Part shown: positions 35,981 through 44,290 of the stretch, in pieces
Layout of the letters: every line of letters begins with the position of its first letter
How positions within the stretch are numbered: the stretch's first letter is position 1
Origin: Pedobacter suwonensis
GTDB taxonomy: Bacteria; Bacteroidota; Bacteroidia; Sphingobacteriales; Sphingobacteriaceae
DNA length: 64,000 bases
Assembly: GCF_900111825.1 (NCBI RefSeq)
Contig: NZ_FOJM01000002.1
Coordinates: 62,001 to 126,000 of the forward strand
Reading direction: 5' to 3'
The notes under the pieces: generated by a model
What the model saw: only the letters and a program-made list of their open reading frames with translations
What the model was told of the DNA's origin: nothing
The model's database searches: none
Made by a program: the position numbers and the translations under genes

Positions 35981-36817
35981 TTAAATTAATTTATAGTTGT
36001 TGTTTTTGATATAGTCTTTTATAAGATGTAAATTCTTTGAATAAGCTTCTATTGTATGGTAGTTATTTCCCAACGAGAGATCGTAAAGCTGGTTGATAAA
36101 ATCAATACTCCTGCGTTCTAAAAAGATGGTAAAGCTGCTTGAAGTCGTGTTTAAAATGTATTTTACAATGCGGGTATTGAACATGAAATTGCCACCATCA
36201 ATAATATCTTCCAGATCGAAAATAGATTTGACCTGATGGTAATTGAGGAAGTTTTCTACATTGGGATGGATGTTTTTATTCACCAGTTCGGCAAAATAAA
36301 GCATGTGCATTTCATTTTTTAAGCCATACTCTCTTGCCATTTTTAAAATCATCCGTTCGTGGCTCCCGGTAATCCTGATATCATCCAGAAATAAAAGTGT
36401 TTTACCGGTAAGAAAATCTTTATCAATATGAAATGAATCGTTACCAATTAGCGACAGCCTTTCTTCAGCACTCAATTCGCCATAATCTTCTTTATAGGTA
36501 ATGGTTCTATGCACTTTAGTTTCCTGTACCGCTAAACCGCCATTTTCGACCAGCCAACGGTTAAGCTGACAAACGAAATGGTTTTTCATGGCAAAAGTTG
36601 CCGTTGGGATAAAGCTGTAAGGACTGGAAATAACCACAATCTGGTCGGTAATCAAATTATCAGCCAGGTAATATCTGATAAAACCATCGGCCAGGTCTTT
36701 TCCAAAAGATCTGGCGACCAGATCATCGCCAAATTTAAAGCGGCTGTAATCATCGGCACTAAAACCGAAATCGACTGTATTGTCTATTTTATGAAGAGAG
36801 AAATTATACGGTATCAT
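35981..36817 (-). CDS. phosphoribosyltransferase-like protein of the Ter module
   Basis: 278 residues. The PRPP-binding motif of type I phosphoribosyltransferases is seen as TLLFLDDIRITGSHERMI (about residues 139-156); the preceding IVVISSPYSFIPTATFAMKNHF and ETKVHRTITYKEDYGEL form the core and flexible loop. Length and poor similarity outside the motif fit the divergent PRTases described with Ter systems (Anantharaman, Iyer and Aravind 2012), proposed to make a nucleoside-like metabolite. It overlaps the HAD gene by 14 bp. Confidence 0.82.
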   Translation of the reverse strand: MIPYNFSLHKIDNTVDFGFSADDYSRFKFGDDLVARSFGKDLADGFIRYYLADNLITDQIVVISSPYSFIPTATFAMKNHFVCQLNRWLVENGGLAVQETKVHRTITYKEDYGELSAEERLSLIGNDSFHIDKDFLTGKTLLFLDDIRITGSHERMILKMAREYGLKNEMHMLYFAELVNKNIHPNVENFLNYHQVKSIFDLEDIIDGGNFMFNTRIVKYILNTTSSSFTIFLERRSIDFINQLYDLSLGNNYHTIEAYSKNLHLIKDYIKNNNYKLI

Positions 36818-37508
36818 AGAGTAGGTTTAAGATAGATAATTTGTTGGAATTGATGAGCATACTGTTAATCCCTATGGCTTCTGCACCACGGATATCGGCA
36901 TGGGGATTATCCCCCACGTGGATAACATCTGTTAACAGTAATTCAGGGTGTTTTGTTCTGTCGATACGATCTAACATCAGCTGAAAAAAGCCTGCATTGG
37001 GTTTAGACATGCGCACTTCATCAGAATAAAGCTGAAAATCGATATACTGACCGATGCCCAGATGATTAATGACCTTTTTTAAGGTTTTACCTTTAATAAA
37101 ACCGGTATTACTTAATATATTGGTGGAGCTGTTACCTGAATCTTTAATGTTTGCCAATACCCTCAAACAGTCATCACAGTAAAGTTGAGGCATGTGGTTA
37201 AATACGATCTGCTCCATATCCTCATCAAGCAACTTAAGGTCTACATCGTTAAAGTTGAAATCGTAATCATTAATCATACTGATGATCATTAAATACATTT
37301 CATCAGCATCCACATTTTTACCGGCTTTCTCATTAATGGCATTTACCATCAAATCTACCTGACGGAAAGTGATGGCAATTTCATCAATGCTTTTATGCTT
37401 GCTGTTAAAATTCCTGAAAAAATACTGTACCCGTTCCTGTTTATAAGTTGGATTAGACTTAATCAACGTTAACCAAAGATCGAATGAGTAGTGTTTGTAA
37501 AAAGCCAT
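36804..37508 (-). CDS. HAD family hydrolase of the Ter module
   Basis: 234 residues. HAD motif I is SFDLWLTLIKS (nucleophile Asp10), motif II ILSNTGFIKG, motif III Lys in the RMSKPNAGFFQ segment and motif IV VIHVGDNPHADIRGAEAIG. The Asp-Leu-Trp-Leu-Thr variant of motif I is typical of HAD phosphatases. It is the first gene of the tightly packed six-gene unit (HAD, PRTase, TerD, TerD, TelA, unknown) and overlaps the PRTase gene by 14 bp; likely to dephosphorylate its product. Confidence 0.88.
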   Translation of the reverse strand: MAFYKHYSFDLWLTLIKSNPTYKQERVQYFFRNFNSKHKSIDEIAITFRQVDLMVNAINEKAGKNVDADEMYLMIISMINDYDFNFNDVDLKLLDEDMEQIVFNHMPQLYCDDCLRVLANIKDSGNSSTNILSNTGFIKGKTLKKVINHLGIGQYIDFQLYSDEVRMSKPNAGFFQLMLDRIDRTKHPELLLTDVIHVGDNPHADIRGAEAIGINSMLINSNKLSILNLLYDTV

Positions 37509-37612
37509 TGCACCCTATTTCCTAATCTGTTTAATAAATTCTAATATTACAAATTTGATTGTATAATCAGAAGCGGCTGATTGTAAGATTTATGACAGAT
37601 AAGCCATATAAA

Positions 37613-38428
37613 TTACGACTTATCCAATACTTTTTCAGCATCTTCCGAAATAACGATATCGCTTTTATGTTTCTTTGGATAATTGAACAAAAGAGAAGTT
37701 AATACCGGTATGATGAAAATGGCAACAGTGAAAACAGACACAAAGAGATCAGTTTTTTCTCCTTCAATAGCGTGAGAAATAGGCGATTGAGGATAAAAAT
37801 GGGTAAATAATGATGAGGTAAGCTTAATGCCCAGAACACCAATTACAATAAAGGCAACGGTTTCTAAAAAGGTAAATTTCTCCATCAGTTTCACAAAAGC
37901 CTGTGCCACAAAACGCATGGCCAAAATCCCGATGAAAACGCCTATATAAATTAACCAGATATGATCGGTAAAAGCCACTGCGGCAAAAACATTATCGATG
38001 GAGAAAGCCAAATCCATTACCTCTACCAAAGCAACGGTAGCCCAAAAAGTACCCACTAAGCCAACAGTAGATTTATAAATCCAGCTTTTGCTTTTATCTA
38101 CTTCCTCTTCTTCCTCATTCTTTTTACTATTCTTTTTTCTAAAATAATCGAAAGCCAGATATAAGAGGTATAAACCGCCAAGTGGTTTTAACCACCAGAT
38201 TTTAACTAACCAAGCTGCCAGGAATAAACAGATACCCCTGAAAACATAAGCACCGATAATGCCATATTTGAGCGCTTTTTCTCTTTGCGATTTAGGCAGA
38301 TCCATTACCATGGTTGCCAAAACAGCGGCATTATCAACTGATAATAAACTTTCGATTACAATTAAATTCAAAATAATTAATAATCCAGCTTGAATGTCAT
38401 CACCTAAAATTGTGTGCAGAAAATCCAT
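37613..38428 (-). CDS. TerC family membrane protein
   Basis: 271 residues, about seven to eight membrane segments. TerC signatures: IVIESLLSVDNAAVLATMV in TM2 and VEVMDLAFSIDNVFAAVAF in TM5, each with the membrane-embedded acidic residues thought to move metal ions. A cytosolic Lys/Glu-rich linker (FRKKNSKKNEEEEEVDKSKS) separates the halves. Upstream of the HAD-PRTase-TerD-TelA unit by 104 bp and same strand; part of one stress locus though possibly with its own 3' end. TerC homologues such as Alx export Mn2+. Confidence 0.92.
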   Translation of the reverse strand: MDFLHTILGDDIQAGLLIILNLIVIESLLSVDNAAVLATMVMDLPKSQREKALKYGIIGAYVFRGICLFLAAWLVKIWWLKPLGGLYLLYLAFDYFRKKNSKKNEEEEEVDKSKSWIYKSTVGLVGTFWATVALVEVMDLAFSIDNVFAAVAFTDHIWLIYIGVFIGILAMRFVAQAFVKLMEKFTFLETVAFIVIGVLGIKLTSSLFTHFYPQSPISHAIEGEKTDLFVSVFTVAIFIIPVLTSLLFNYPKKHKSDIVISEDAEKVLDKS

Positions 38429-38569
38429 TGAGCGATTGTGTGTATGTTTTAAATTAAAGTTTTAGTTAACAGCAAAGAAACAAAATTTTATCATTTCCGC
38501 TACTTACCTCATTGTTTTTATTGTTAGAATGACAGTTGTTATAATTGTTACATATCTGGACGCCAAATA

Positions 38570-39589
38570 TCAATTGACAGTATCTAACTGATAAATAACG
38601 CCATTATTACCAGCTAACAAAACTGCTTTACCTATTTTTGCCTTTTGAACAGCATTAAAACTTTTATCAGAGATGTGTTTCCAGTGCTGACCACCATCGG
38701 TAGAAATATCGGTTCCAGAAGTACCTGTGGCAATTAAAGTCTTCGCGTTGATATAGGTAACACCTGATCGGAAACCTAAAACCGGTGCGGCGGGCTTTTG
38801 CCAGGTTTTGCCTCCATCTTTAGTTAAAAGCACATTATTCGAATTTTCTTTGTCCTTTAAATAGTCACCGCCAACGGCTATACCTGTTTTAGTGTTAAAA
38901 AAATCAATTGAAAAAGGGCCTGTACTTTCCGCTCCCTGTAAAATCGGACATTTAAATACTTGCCAGCTTTCTCCATAATCAGCAGAAAAGTAAATGTTAG
39001 ACACTTTGCCACCTGTTGCAATCCATGTTTTACCACCCGGCAACGTTTTAATAGTGGTACCACTGGCGGCAAAACTGGCTTCTCCTTTAGCCAGGCTAGC
39101 TTGTACGTTTGTTGAAATATTCTGCCAGCTTTTACCAGCATCAACGGTTTTAAGCAATTGAAGTTTATCATTTATAGGGTCGCCGAAAATGATTCCTTTA
39201 CTTTTATCCCAAAAACTTAAGCCATCCAGAAATATAGCAGAATCTACATTTTTATAGTTTTCCGTCCAGGTTTCGCCTCCGTCAACAGTTTTCAGGATAT
39301 AAGCCGGAGAGGCAATACCCACAATAACGGCCTGTTGATCATCGAAAGCTTCAATATCCCTGAAATCGATTTTCTCGTAACCTTTCGGTTTTACCCATTT
39401 CCAGGTGATCCCGCCATCAGTAGTTTTACCAACCGCGCCGTTACTTCCGCTTACCCATGCAACCCGGTCTGATACGACACTTAATCCGCGTAAACTGGTT
39501 TTGGCATGTTCATTTAAAGGCTTTAAAGAATACGATTGCGCAGCGCAAAAAAAAGGTGCCAATAAAAGGCACCATAAAATCTTCTTCAT
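38570..39589 (-). CDS. secreted YCF48/BNR-repeat protein
   Basis: 339 residues with a signal peptide (LWCLLLAPFFCAAQS). Seven or so repeats of the type TTDGGITWKWV, KTVDGGETWTEN, KTVDAGKSWQNI, SADYGESWQVF, TKDGGKTWQKP and STDGGQHWKHI form a predicted beta-propeller of the sialidase/photosystem-II stability factor (YCF48) fold. Catalytic sialidase residues are not evident, so it is probably a binding or assembly protein. It lies 7 bp before the DUF2147 gene start, on the same strand. Confidence 0.88.
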   Translation of the reverse strand: MKKILWCLLLAPFFCAAQSYSLKPLNEHAKTSLRGLSVVSDRVAWVSGSNGAVGKTTDGGITWKWVKPKGYEKIDFRDIEAFDDQQAVIVGIASPAYILKTVDGGETWTENYKNVDSAIFLDGLSFWDKSKGIIFGDPINDKLQLLKTVDAGKSWQNISTNVQASLAKGEASFAASGTTIKTLPGGKTWIATGGKVSNIYFSADYGESWQVFKCPILQGAESTGPFSIDFFNTKTGIAVGGDYLKDKENSNNVLLTKDGGKTWQKPAAPVLGFRSGVTYINAKTLIATGTSGTDISTDGGQHWKHISDKSFNAVQKAKIGKAVLLAGNNGVIYQLDTVN

Positions 39590-39596
39590 TGATAAC

Positions 39597-40028
39597 TTAT
39601 TTTACCCGTCTAAAAGTTTCCGATCGTCCTAAAAGTGAAATACCTACATATCCGCGGATGTTTAGCACATCAGCACTTTTCAGACTCATATTACAACTAT
39701 AGGTTTTACCGCTCTTAGGATCATAAATGGTTCCACCAGTCCACTTGCCATCATCATACACAAAATCCTTTAATATTTCCAGGTTGAGCAAAGCGCGTTT
39801 CTGAAGGTTCTCACTAGGATTTTTGGCATCCAGTTTAGGCTTACCATTTAGGTTTGGCTCTTTCATCCAGGCCAGTTTCCCGTAGTATTTATCGCCTTTT
39901 TTATAGATTTCTATTTGTCCTTCGCCTGATGGATTAAGCCACTTGCCAACAATTGCATCTTTGTTCTGCGCAATAGCAGAAAATGATATGGCTACAAAGA
40001 GTAGCATCAAAAATGGGAACTTTCTCAT
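39597..40028 (-). CDS. DUF2147 domain-containing secreted protein
   Basis: 143 residues, signal peptide ending AIAQN. The DUF2147 pattern is clear: IVGKWLNPSGEGQIEIYKKGDKYYGKLAWMKEP, LLNLEILKDFVYDDGKWTGGTIYDPKSGKTYSCNMSL and LNIRGYVGISLLGRSETF. The fold is a small beta-barrel of unknown role in the cell envelope. Ends 7 bp before the YCF48 gene, an operon. Confidence 0.92.
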   Translation of the reverse strand: MRKFPFLMLLFVAISFSAIAQNKDAIVGKWLNPSGEGQIEIYKKGDKYYGKLAWMKEPNLNGKPKLDAKNPSENLQKRALLNLEILKDFVYDDGKWTGGTIYDPKSGKTYSCNMSLKSADVLNIRGYVGISLLGRSETFRRVK

Positions 40029-40128
40029 ATTTTTTATTTCTAGTTAGTTTTTAAATATAATCATTACACCTTATATCGAAACACTAAATAAAGAGAAAAA
40101 GTATAAGAATTTCTAAAAACCTTAAAAA

Positions 40129-40509
40129 TTACTTTGAAACGATGGGCAGATACCTGGCGCGATAAGCATAAAAGAGGAATAAATTTAATAAAAGCATTGC
40201 GCTGACCATAGGTAAATCTTTCGGACCTAAAAAAGCATGGTACAGGAAAATGTTCAGTGTAACCGGAAAAATGAGCACTGCTGCCAATGGCGCGGTGCGG
40301 TTAACCAGCAATAATATTCCGCCTATTAACTCTGTAGCTTTAATTAAGGGCATTAAATAAACAGATGCCATTACTCCTGACATAAATGTGGTTTGAGCCG
40401 CCGACATTGCCGGCATCTCTTTAGGCATTAAATTAAAGAAAAATATCACCGAAGCATAAATATACATAGCGGCCAAAAGCACGCGCACAACAATTACTGC
40501 AATTTTCAT
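40129..40509 (-). CDS. DoxX family membrane protein
   Basis: 126 residues, four membrane segments; features of the DoxX family are VRVLLAAMYIYASVIFFF, MASVYLMPLIKATELIGGILLLVNRTAPLAAVLIFPVTLNIFLYH and the final hydrophobic segment. Function is poorly defined (respiratory chain/thiosulfate-related subunits). Monocistronic. Confidence 0.85.
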   Translation of the reverse strand: MKIAVIVVRVLLAAMYIYASVIFFFNLMPKEMPAMSAAQTTFMSGVMASVYLMPLIKATELIGGILLLVNRTAPLAAVLIFPVTLNIFLYHAFLGPKDLPMVSAMLLLNLFLFYAYRARYLPIVSK

Positions 40510-40560
40510 ATGGTTTAATTTTTGGTTTTATATTTAAAAATAATAAAATTTATTTGTTCA

Positions 40561-40635
40561 ATTGGTCATTAGTTCACTGGTTATTAGTTCATTGGTCATT
40601 AGTTCATTAGTCATTAGTTTATTGGTGATTAAACA
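40561..40635. repeat. 15-bp tandem repeat, five copies
   Basis: ATTGGTCATTAGTTC and variants follow each other from 40561: copies at 40561, 40576, 40591, 40606 and 40621, the first and third identical, the others with one to three changes. A pure spacer minisatellite located 50 bp in front of the DoxX gene. Just beyond, at 40691-40726, is a GACT-rich stretch of another degenerate repeat type that recurs at 62955-63112. Confidence 0.85.
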
Positions 40636-40733
40636 TTGAACTAACTGGTAATAGATGCAGAATTTTAAACTGCCTATTTATATTGCAAATCCTGGACTAA
40701 GGACTCACGACTACGGACTCCAGACTTCCCCTC

Positions 40734-41150
40734 CTACTTATAATCATAATTCACCATCCACTGAATGCCGAATTTATCGGTAGTCATACCGAAAAGTGCA
40801 TTCCAAAAAGTTTTTTCTAAGGCCATGGTTACTGTCCCCCCTGCTGAGAGGCTGTCAAATAAGCGTTTGGCTTCGTCTTCGCTGGTGGCGTCAACTGAAA
40901 GTGAGATACCCGTACCAAACGTTGCAGGCGGCATCGGACTGGTTATATCAGTACCCATTAAAATGTTGCTGCCAACCGGCAAAGCAATGTGCATCAATTT
41001 TTCCTGATCGCTCACAGACATGCCTTCGCAGCCTGGCGAATCTTTATAACGTTGCACTGCCAAAAATTCTCCGCCAAATACTGATTTGTAAAAATTGAAT
41101 GCTTCTTCGGTGTTCCCGTTAAAATTTAAGTACATGTTGAGTGTTGCCAT
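40734..41150 (-). CDS. VOC family protein, PhnB-like
   Basis: 138 residues. NMYLNFNGNTEEAFNFYKSVFGGEFLAVQRYKD, HIALPVGSNILMGTDITSP, LSVDATSEDEAKRLFDSLSAGGTVTMALEKTFW and the FGMTTDKFGIQWMVNYD ending are those of the vicinal-oxygen-chelate PhnB-like group (glyoxalase fold). Members are enzymes or antibiotic-binding proteins; no specific reaction is assigned. Cytosolic. Confidence 0.92.
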   Translation of the reverse strand: MATLNMYLNFNGNTEEAFNFYKSVFGGEFLAVQRYKDSPGCEGMSVSDQEKLMHIALPVGSNILMGTDITSPMPPATFGTGISLSVDATSEDEAKRLFDSLSAGGTVTMALEKTFWNALFGMTTDKFGIQWMVNYDYK

Positions 41151-41212
41151 TTTTTTTGTTGTTTTAATCCTTTTAGGGTTTGTTATAATTTGTTTGCTAT
41201 TATGTTCTTGTG

Positions 41213-41290
41213 ACGAACGGTGGTTATCCTGAACTTGTTTCAGGATCTATTTAGTCAATATACTGAAATAAGTTCAGCAAGACGTTACAA
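41213..41290. repeat. palindromic intergenic repeat (CCTGAACTTGTTTCAGG type)
   Basis: TCCTGAA-CTTGT-TTCAGGA forms a perfect 7-bp hairpin at about 41227-41245; downstream CTGAAATAAGTTCAGCAAGACG forms the looser right arm. It overlaps the very end of the 41285 gene. Same repeat class as at 62124-62178 and parts of 57789-57963. Confidence 0.55.
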
Positions 41291-41698
41291 GTAAATCCTC
41301 GTCAATTTTATATCCATCCACTGTACCCAGTTTTTACCATCAAATTGCTCCCACGTGCCTTCGATGGTGTTGGTTTTAAAATTTCCTTTAAATCTTTCGT
41401 TATCAGCAAATATTAAAATGATATCATCGTAAATTTTAAGGGTAGATATTGAAATACATCCCTCATTATCGAAAGATTGTGAGCGGAACACCTCTTCCAT
41501 ATCATCGTAATGTGTAATTTCAAGCGATCGGATCGTTTTATCACCGCGCATAAGATCAACCTGATGTTTTAAGAAAAACCCACCATCAACCCACTCGTAA
41601 GTATCTGTTCCGGTAATTATATCACCCAACATCGTTAAACCTTCTGTTTTCCATTTACCGATGTATGGATTGAGTAAATCAAGACTTTTGTTCCTCAT
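41285..41698 (-). CDS. DUF1579-like protein
   Basis: 137 residues from the ATG at RNKSLDLLN; the open frame begins 18 bp earlier and overlaps the preceding DinB gene by 4 bp, an alternative start. A small beta-rich protein: LNPYIGKWKTEGLTMLGDIITGTDTYEWVDGGFFLKHQVDL and FKTNTIEGTWEQFDGKNWVQWMDIKLTR. This is the calycin/DUF1579 pattern; ligand and role unknown. Follows two DinB genes in the same direction. Confidence 0.75.
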   Translation of the reverse strand: MRNKSLDLLNPYIGKWKTEGLTMLGDIITGTDTYEWVDGGFFLKHQVDLMRGDKTIRSLEITHYDDMEEVFRSQSFDNEGCISISTLKIYDDIILIFADNERFKGNFKTNTIEGTWEQFDGKNWVQWMDIKLTRIYL

Positions 41699-41712
41699 AA
41701 ATTTAGTTAAAG

Positions 41713-42219
41713 TCAATTGCTGTCTAAGCTGTTATAGATATTCTTTAATTGGTAAATATGCCGCTGCGTATGATAAATAACAAAATAAACAGCCTCCAAA
41801 CGGGTAAGAAAACCATAACCAGGCAGTTTATAAGCGCTACAGGTTTTAGTTAAATCCAGGTTGCCTGCCGCCTCTGAGATCCCCATCCTGATCAGCTTTA
41901 AATTCCCCGATAATTCAGATGGATTGTAGGCTTTGTGTTCAGGGTAAATTTCTTCAGGTGAATTGTATTTTACGTTAAAATTTAAAAAATCTTTTTTAAT
42001 GGTTTCTACCAATAAATCAGCTGGTTTATCTGTCTCCATAAAAGGACCATTAATCACCTCTAGAAAGCCCGCATTCGACAACACCAGGTGCTCAGCCAGT
42101 TGCCCTGCGGTCCAGCTGCCGTCAAAAGGCACTTTATTCAATAACGAGGCATCAAATTTTGAGAGCTCATTTTCCAACGCCAATAAGGTTTCATTGGCTT
42201 CGTTAATTACTTTTTCCAT
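41713..42219 (-). CDS. DinB family protein
   Basis: 168 residues, four-helix bundle. VPFDGSWTAGQLAEHLVLSNAGF gives the first metal-binding His, and YFVIYHTQRHIYQLKNI near the end gives the HxxxH pair typical of DinB/YfiT-like enzymes. These proteins are metal-dependent thiol transferases or of unknown function. Its start lies 4 bp downstream of the second DinB gene. Confidence 0.88.
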   Translation of the reverse strand: MEKVINEANETLLALENELSKFDASLLNKVPFDGSWTAGQLAEHLVLSNAGFLEVINGPFMETDKPADLLVETIKKDFLNFNVKYNSPEEIYPEHKAYNPSELSGNLKLIRMGISEAAGNLDLTKTCSAYKLPGYGFLTRLEAVYFVIYHTQRHIYQLKNIYNSLDSN

Positions 42220-42222
42220 AAT

Positions 42223-42717
42223 TTAGCTATAATTCATTCCCGGATAGCCCAATAATCTACGCCACAGGGCAATTTGACCAATACAGTTTGCATCCCTATA
42301 GGTGTTGAAACTGATCATTTCGAAAAGGGTAATTTTCATCCCTGGCATGCTGAGTTTCTCTTCAAGCTTTTCATCCGTAGCCCGTATTAAGGCTTCCTGC
42401 AACTTTGGAGAAATTTCTTCCCAGTCTTTTATAAAAGCGGCAAGTGGCGGATAAACCGCATCATCAATAATCCCCTTATTATGAGCAAAAAGTTCATCTG
42501 TGACAGATGGCAGATCAATACCAAACAACTTAGCCAGGAAATACCTTCCCTGCACCATACTACCGGTAATCCAGGCAACGTGGTTAGCCTTGGTATCCAA
42601 TCTTTTTTGCGCATCTTTTTGGTCTATCCCATCTAAAGCCTTCAATAAAAAATCTGTCTGCATTTCGTACAGTACAACTAAGCCGTACATCCTGCCACTG
42701 GTTGGTTTAAGTTTCAT
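42223..42717 (-). CDS. DinB-like protein, lacking the usual His ligands
   Basis: 164 residues, same fold by pattern: KANHVAWITGSMVQGRYFLAKLFG has the first His; the final helix is TYRDANCIGQIALWRRLLGY, where the usual HxxxH is replaced by YRDANCIGQ, so the metal site may be lost. The stop is 4 bp before the neighbouring DinB gene. Divergent paralogue or an inactive partner. Confidence 0.7.
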   Translation of the reverse strand: MKLKPTSGRMYGLVVLYEMQTDFLLKALDGIDQKDAQKRLDTKANHVAWITGSMVQGRYFLAKLFGIDLPSVTDELFAHNKGIIDDAVYPPLAAFIKDWEEISPKLQEALIRATDEKLEEKLSMPGMKITLFEMISFNTYRDANCIGQIALWRRLLGYPGMNYS

Positions 42718-42828
42718 ATCATTTTATCAGGTGGTTAGTATAAGAATAAAGTTATGGCTAAATATTGATGCCTACCCGTGCCGTAAAAGTCAATCTTGAG
42801 GGGCATTTCAGACAATTTTCATATATTT

Positions 42829-43812
42829 ATGATACCCAAAATTTTTAACCAAATGATAAATGTAGGTGTTTTGATGCCGCAAAATTTCAGATTATTAAGC
42901 CTCGCGGCAATTCTGGATGTATTTGATACGGTAAATGGTTTTTACACAAAAGATGGACTTGAAGTTCCATTTAGCATGAGTTTAATTACCATTGATGATA
43001 AAAATTATAATTTTAGCGCACATCCCTGCATATCCTTACAAAATGCTGGGCAATTTGAACTGATTTTGGTTCCATCATTTGCAAGCCTTGATATAAAAGA
43101 CTGCATTGGCGCAAATAGCGGCTATATCCCATGGCTAAATAAACAGCATGCGGCAGGAGCTGAAATTGCTACCTTTTGTACTGGTGCATTTTTAGTCGCT
43201 GCATCAGGACTGTTGGATGGTAGAGCCGCAACCACACATGTTGATGCATGTTCTGCTTTTTCTACGGCATTCCCGCTGGTGCATTTGAAGGCTGATAAAA
43301 CGGTAACCCAAGATGGCAGGTTATTTACAAGCGGCGGCGCTACCTCAACCTTCCATTTGTTGTTACATCTTTTACAGCTCCATTGCGGAAAAGATATGGC
43401 TATTAAGGTGGCTAAAATTTTCGCCATTGACATGGATCGCGTAAACCAGTCTTATTTTAGTACCTTTCAGCCTATCCGCCACCATAATGATGATATAGTT
43501 GCTTCTGCTCAGGAGAAAATCGAAAATAATTATCAGGATTTAGCTACGATTGAAGAGATGATTAAAGATATTCCTTCGAGCAGAAGAAATATTGTACGCC
43601 GGTTTAAGCAGGTAACCGGGATGACTCCTATTGAGTATCTTCAGCAAACGCGGATCGAAGCCGCAAAAAAATTATTGGAGCAAACTGCACAGCAGATGAC
43701 AGAAGTTATTTACAACTCAGGATACAATGATCCTAAAGCATTCAGAAAAGTATTCAGAAAATCGGTAGGAATGACACCAACACAATATCGCGATAAATTT
43801 CAACCTAAATAA
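42829..43812 (+). CDS. GlxA family AraC-type transcriptional regulator
   Basis: 327 residues from the ATG at IPKIFNQ; a TTG 33 bp upstream and another ATG (42853) at INVGVLMPQ are alternatives. The N-terminal DJ-1/PfpI-like domain (about 10-200) includes ATFCTGAFLVAASGLLDGRAATTH, with the Cys of the nucleophile elbow; the C-terminal AraC domain has SRRNIVRRFKQVTGMTPIEYLQQTRIEAAKKLL and SGYNDPKAFRKVFRKSVGMTPTQYR. Probably senses a small metabolite. Divergent from the DinB genes. Confidence 0.9.
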   Translation: MIPKIFNQMINVGVLMPQNFRLLSLAAILDVFDTVNGFYTKDGLEVPFSMSLITIDDKNYNFSAHPCISLQNAGQFELILVPSFASLDIKDCIGANSGYIPWLNKQHAAGAEIATFCTGAFLVAASGLLDGRAATTHVDACSAFSTAFPLVHLKADKTVTQDGRLFTSGGATSTFHLLLHLLQLHCGKDMAIKVAKIFAIDMDRVNQSYFSTFQPIRHHNDDIVASAQEKIENNYQDLATIEEMIKDIPSSRRNIVRRFKQVTGMTPIEYLQQTRIEAAKKLLEQTAQQMTEVIYNSGYNDPKAFRKVFRKSVGMTPTQYRDKFQPK

Positions 43813-43970
43813 GCGCGATAACTGACAATAATCAAATATAAATAAACTAATAAAATAGTTTTCAACATAAAAAATCTATTATGTTGATAAATAACACAGA
43901 ATAAATTCAGCATCCTATCATATTAAGGATAACTTAACGTTTGAATTACACTAACCAAATAATACATGTT

Positions 43971-44081
43971 ATGACCACATTCCTTTTAATTACGGCAGCA
44001 TTTTATATTCTTTCTTTTGGATTGATGTTGTACTGCTATTTCTCCGCTGAGCAAATCCCTAGCGATGATGAAAAATTTTAA
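43971..44081 (+). CDS. small single-pass membrane protein
   Basis: 36 residues, too short for most callers. Residues 3-24 (TFLLITAAFYILSFGLMLYC) form one membrane helix and the tail AEQIPSDDEKF is charged, so orientation would be N-out/C-in or the reverse depending on the Arg/Lys-poor loops. An A-rich leader precedes the ATG. Not recognised; may be a small regulator or subunit. Lies in a 478-bp spacer (43813-44290) otherwise empty. Confidence 0.4.
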   Translation: MTTFLLITAAFYILSFGLMLYCYFSAEQIPSDDEKF

Positions 44082-44290
44082 CTAGCCTTTTCCCGTCATC
44101 AAAATTAACGTCTCCATATTTTAAGCTATAAAATGCCACTCCGTTTAAGCAATGAACTGTAATATGCAGTTGCCTGGATGTCAATCAAAGGCAAAAGTGT
44201 TATTTCAGTATTGAGTGATATGATTCTCTTTTCATATTTAATAGTTCCGGATAGGGTTTAAAATTAAAAACAGAACTTTATGAAAAGGTG

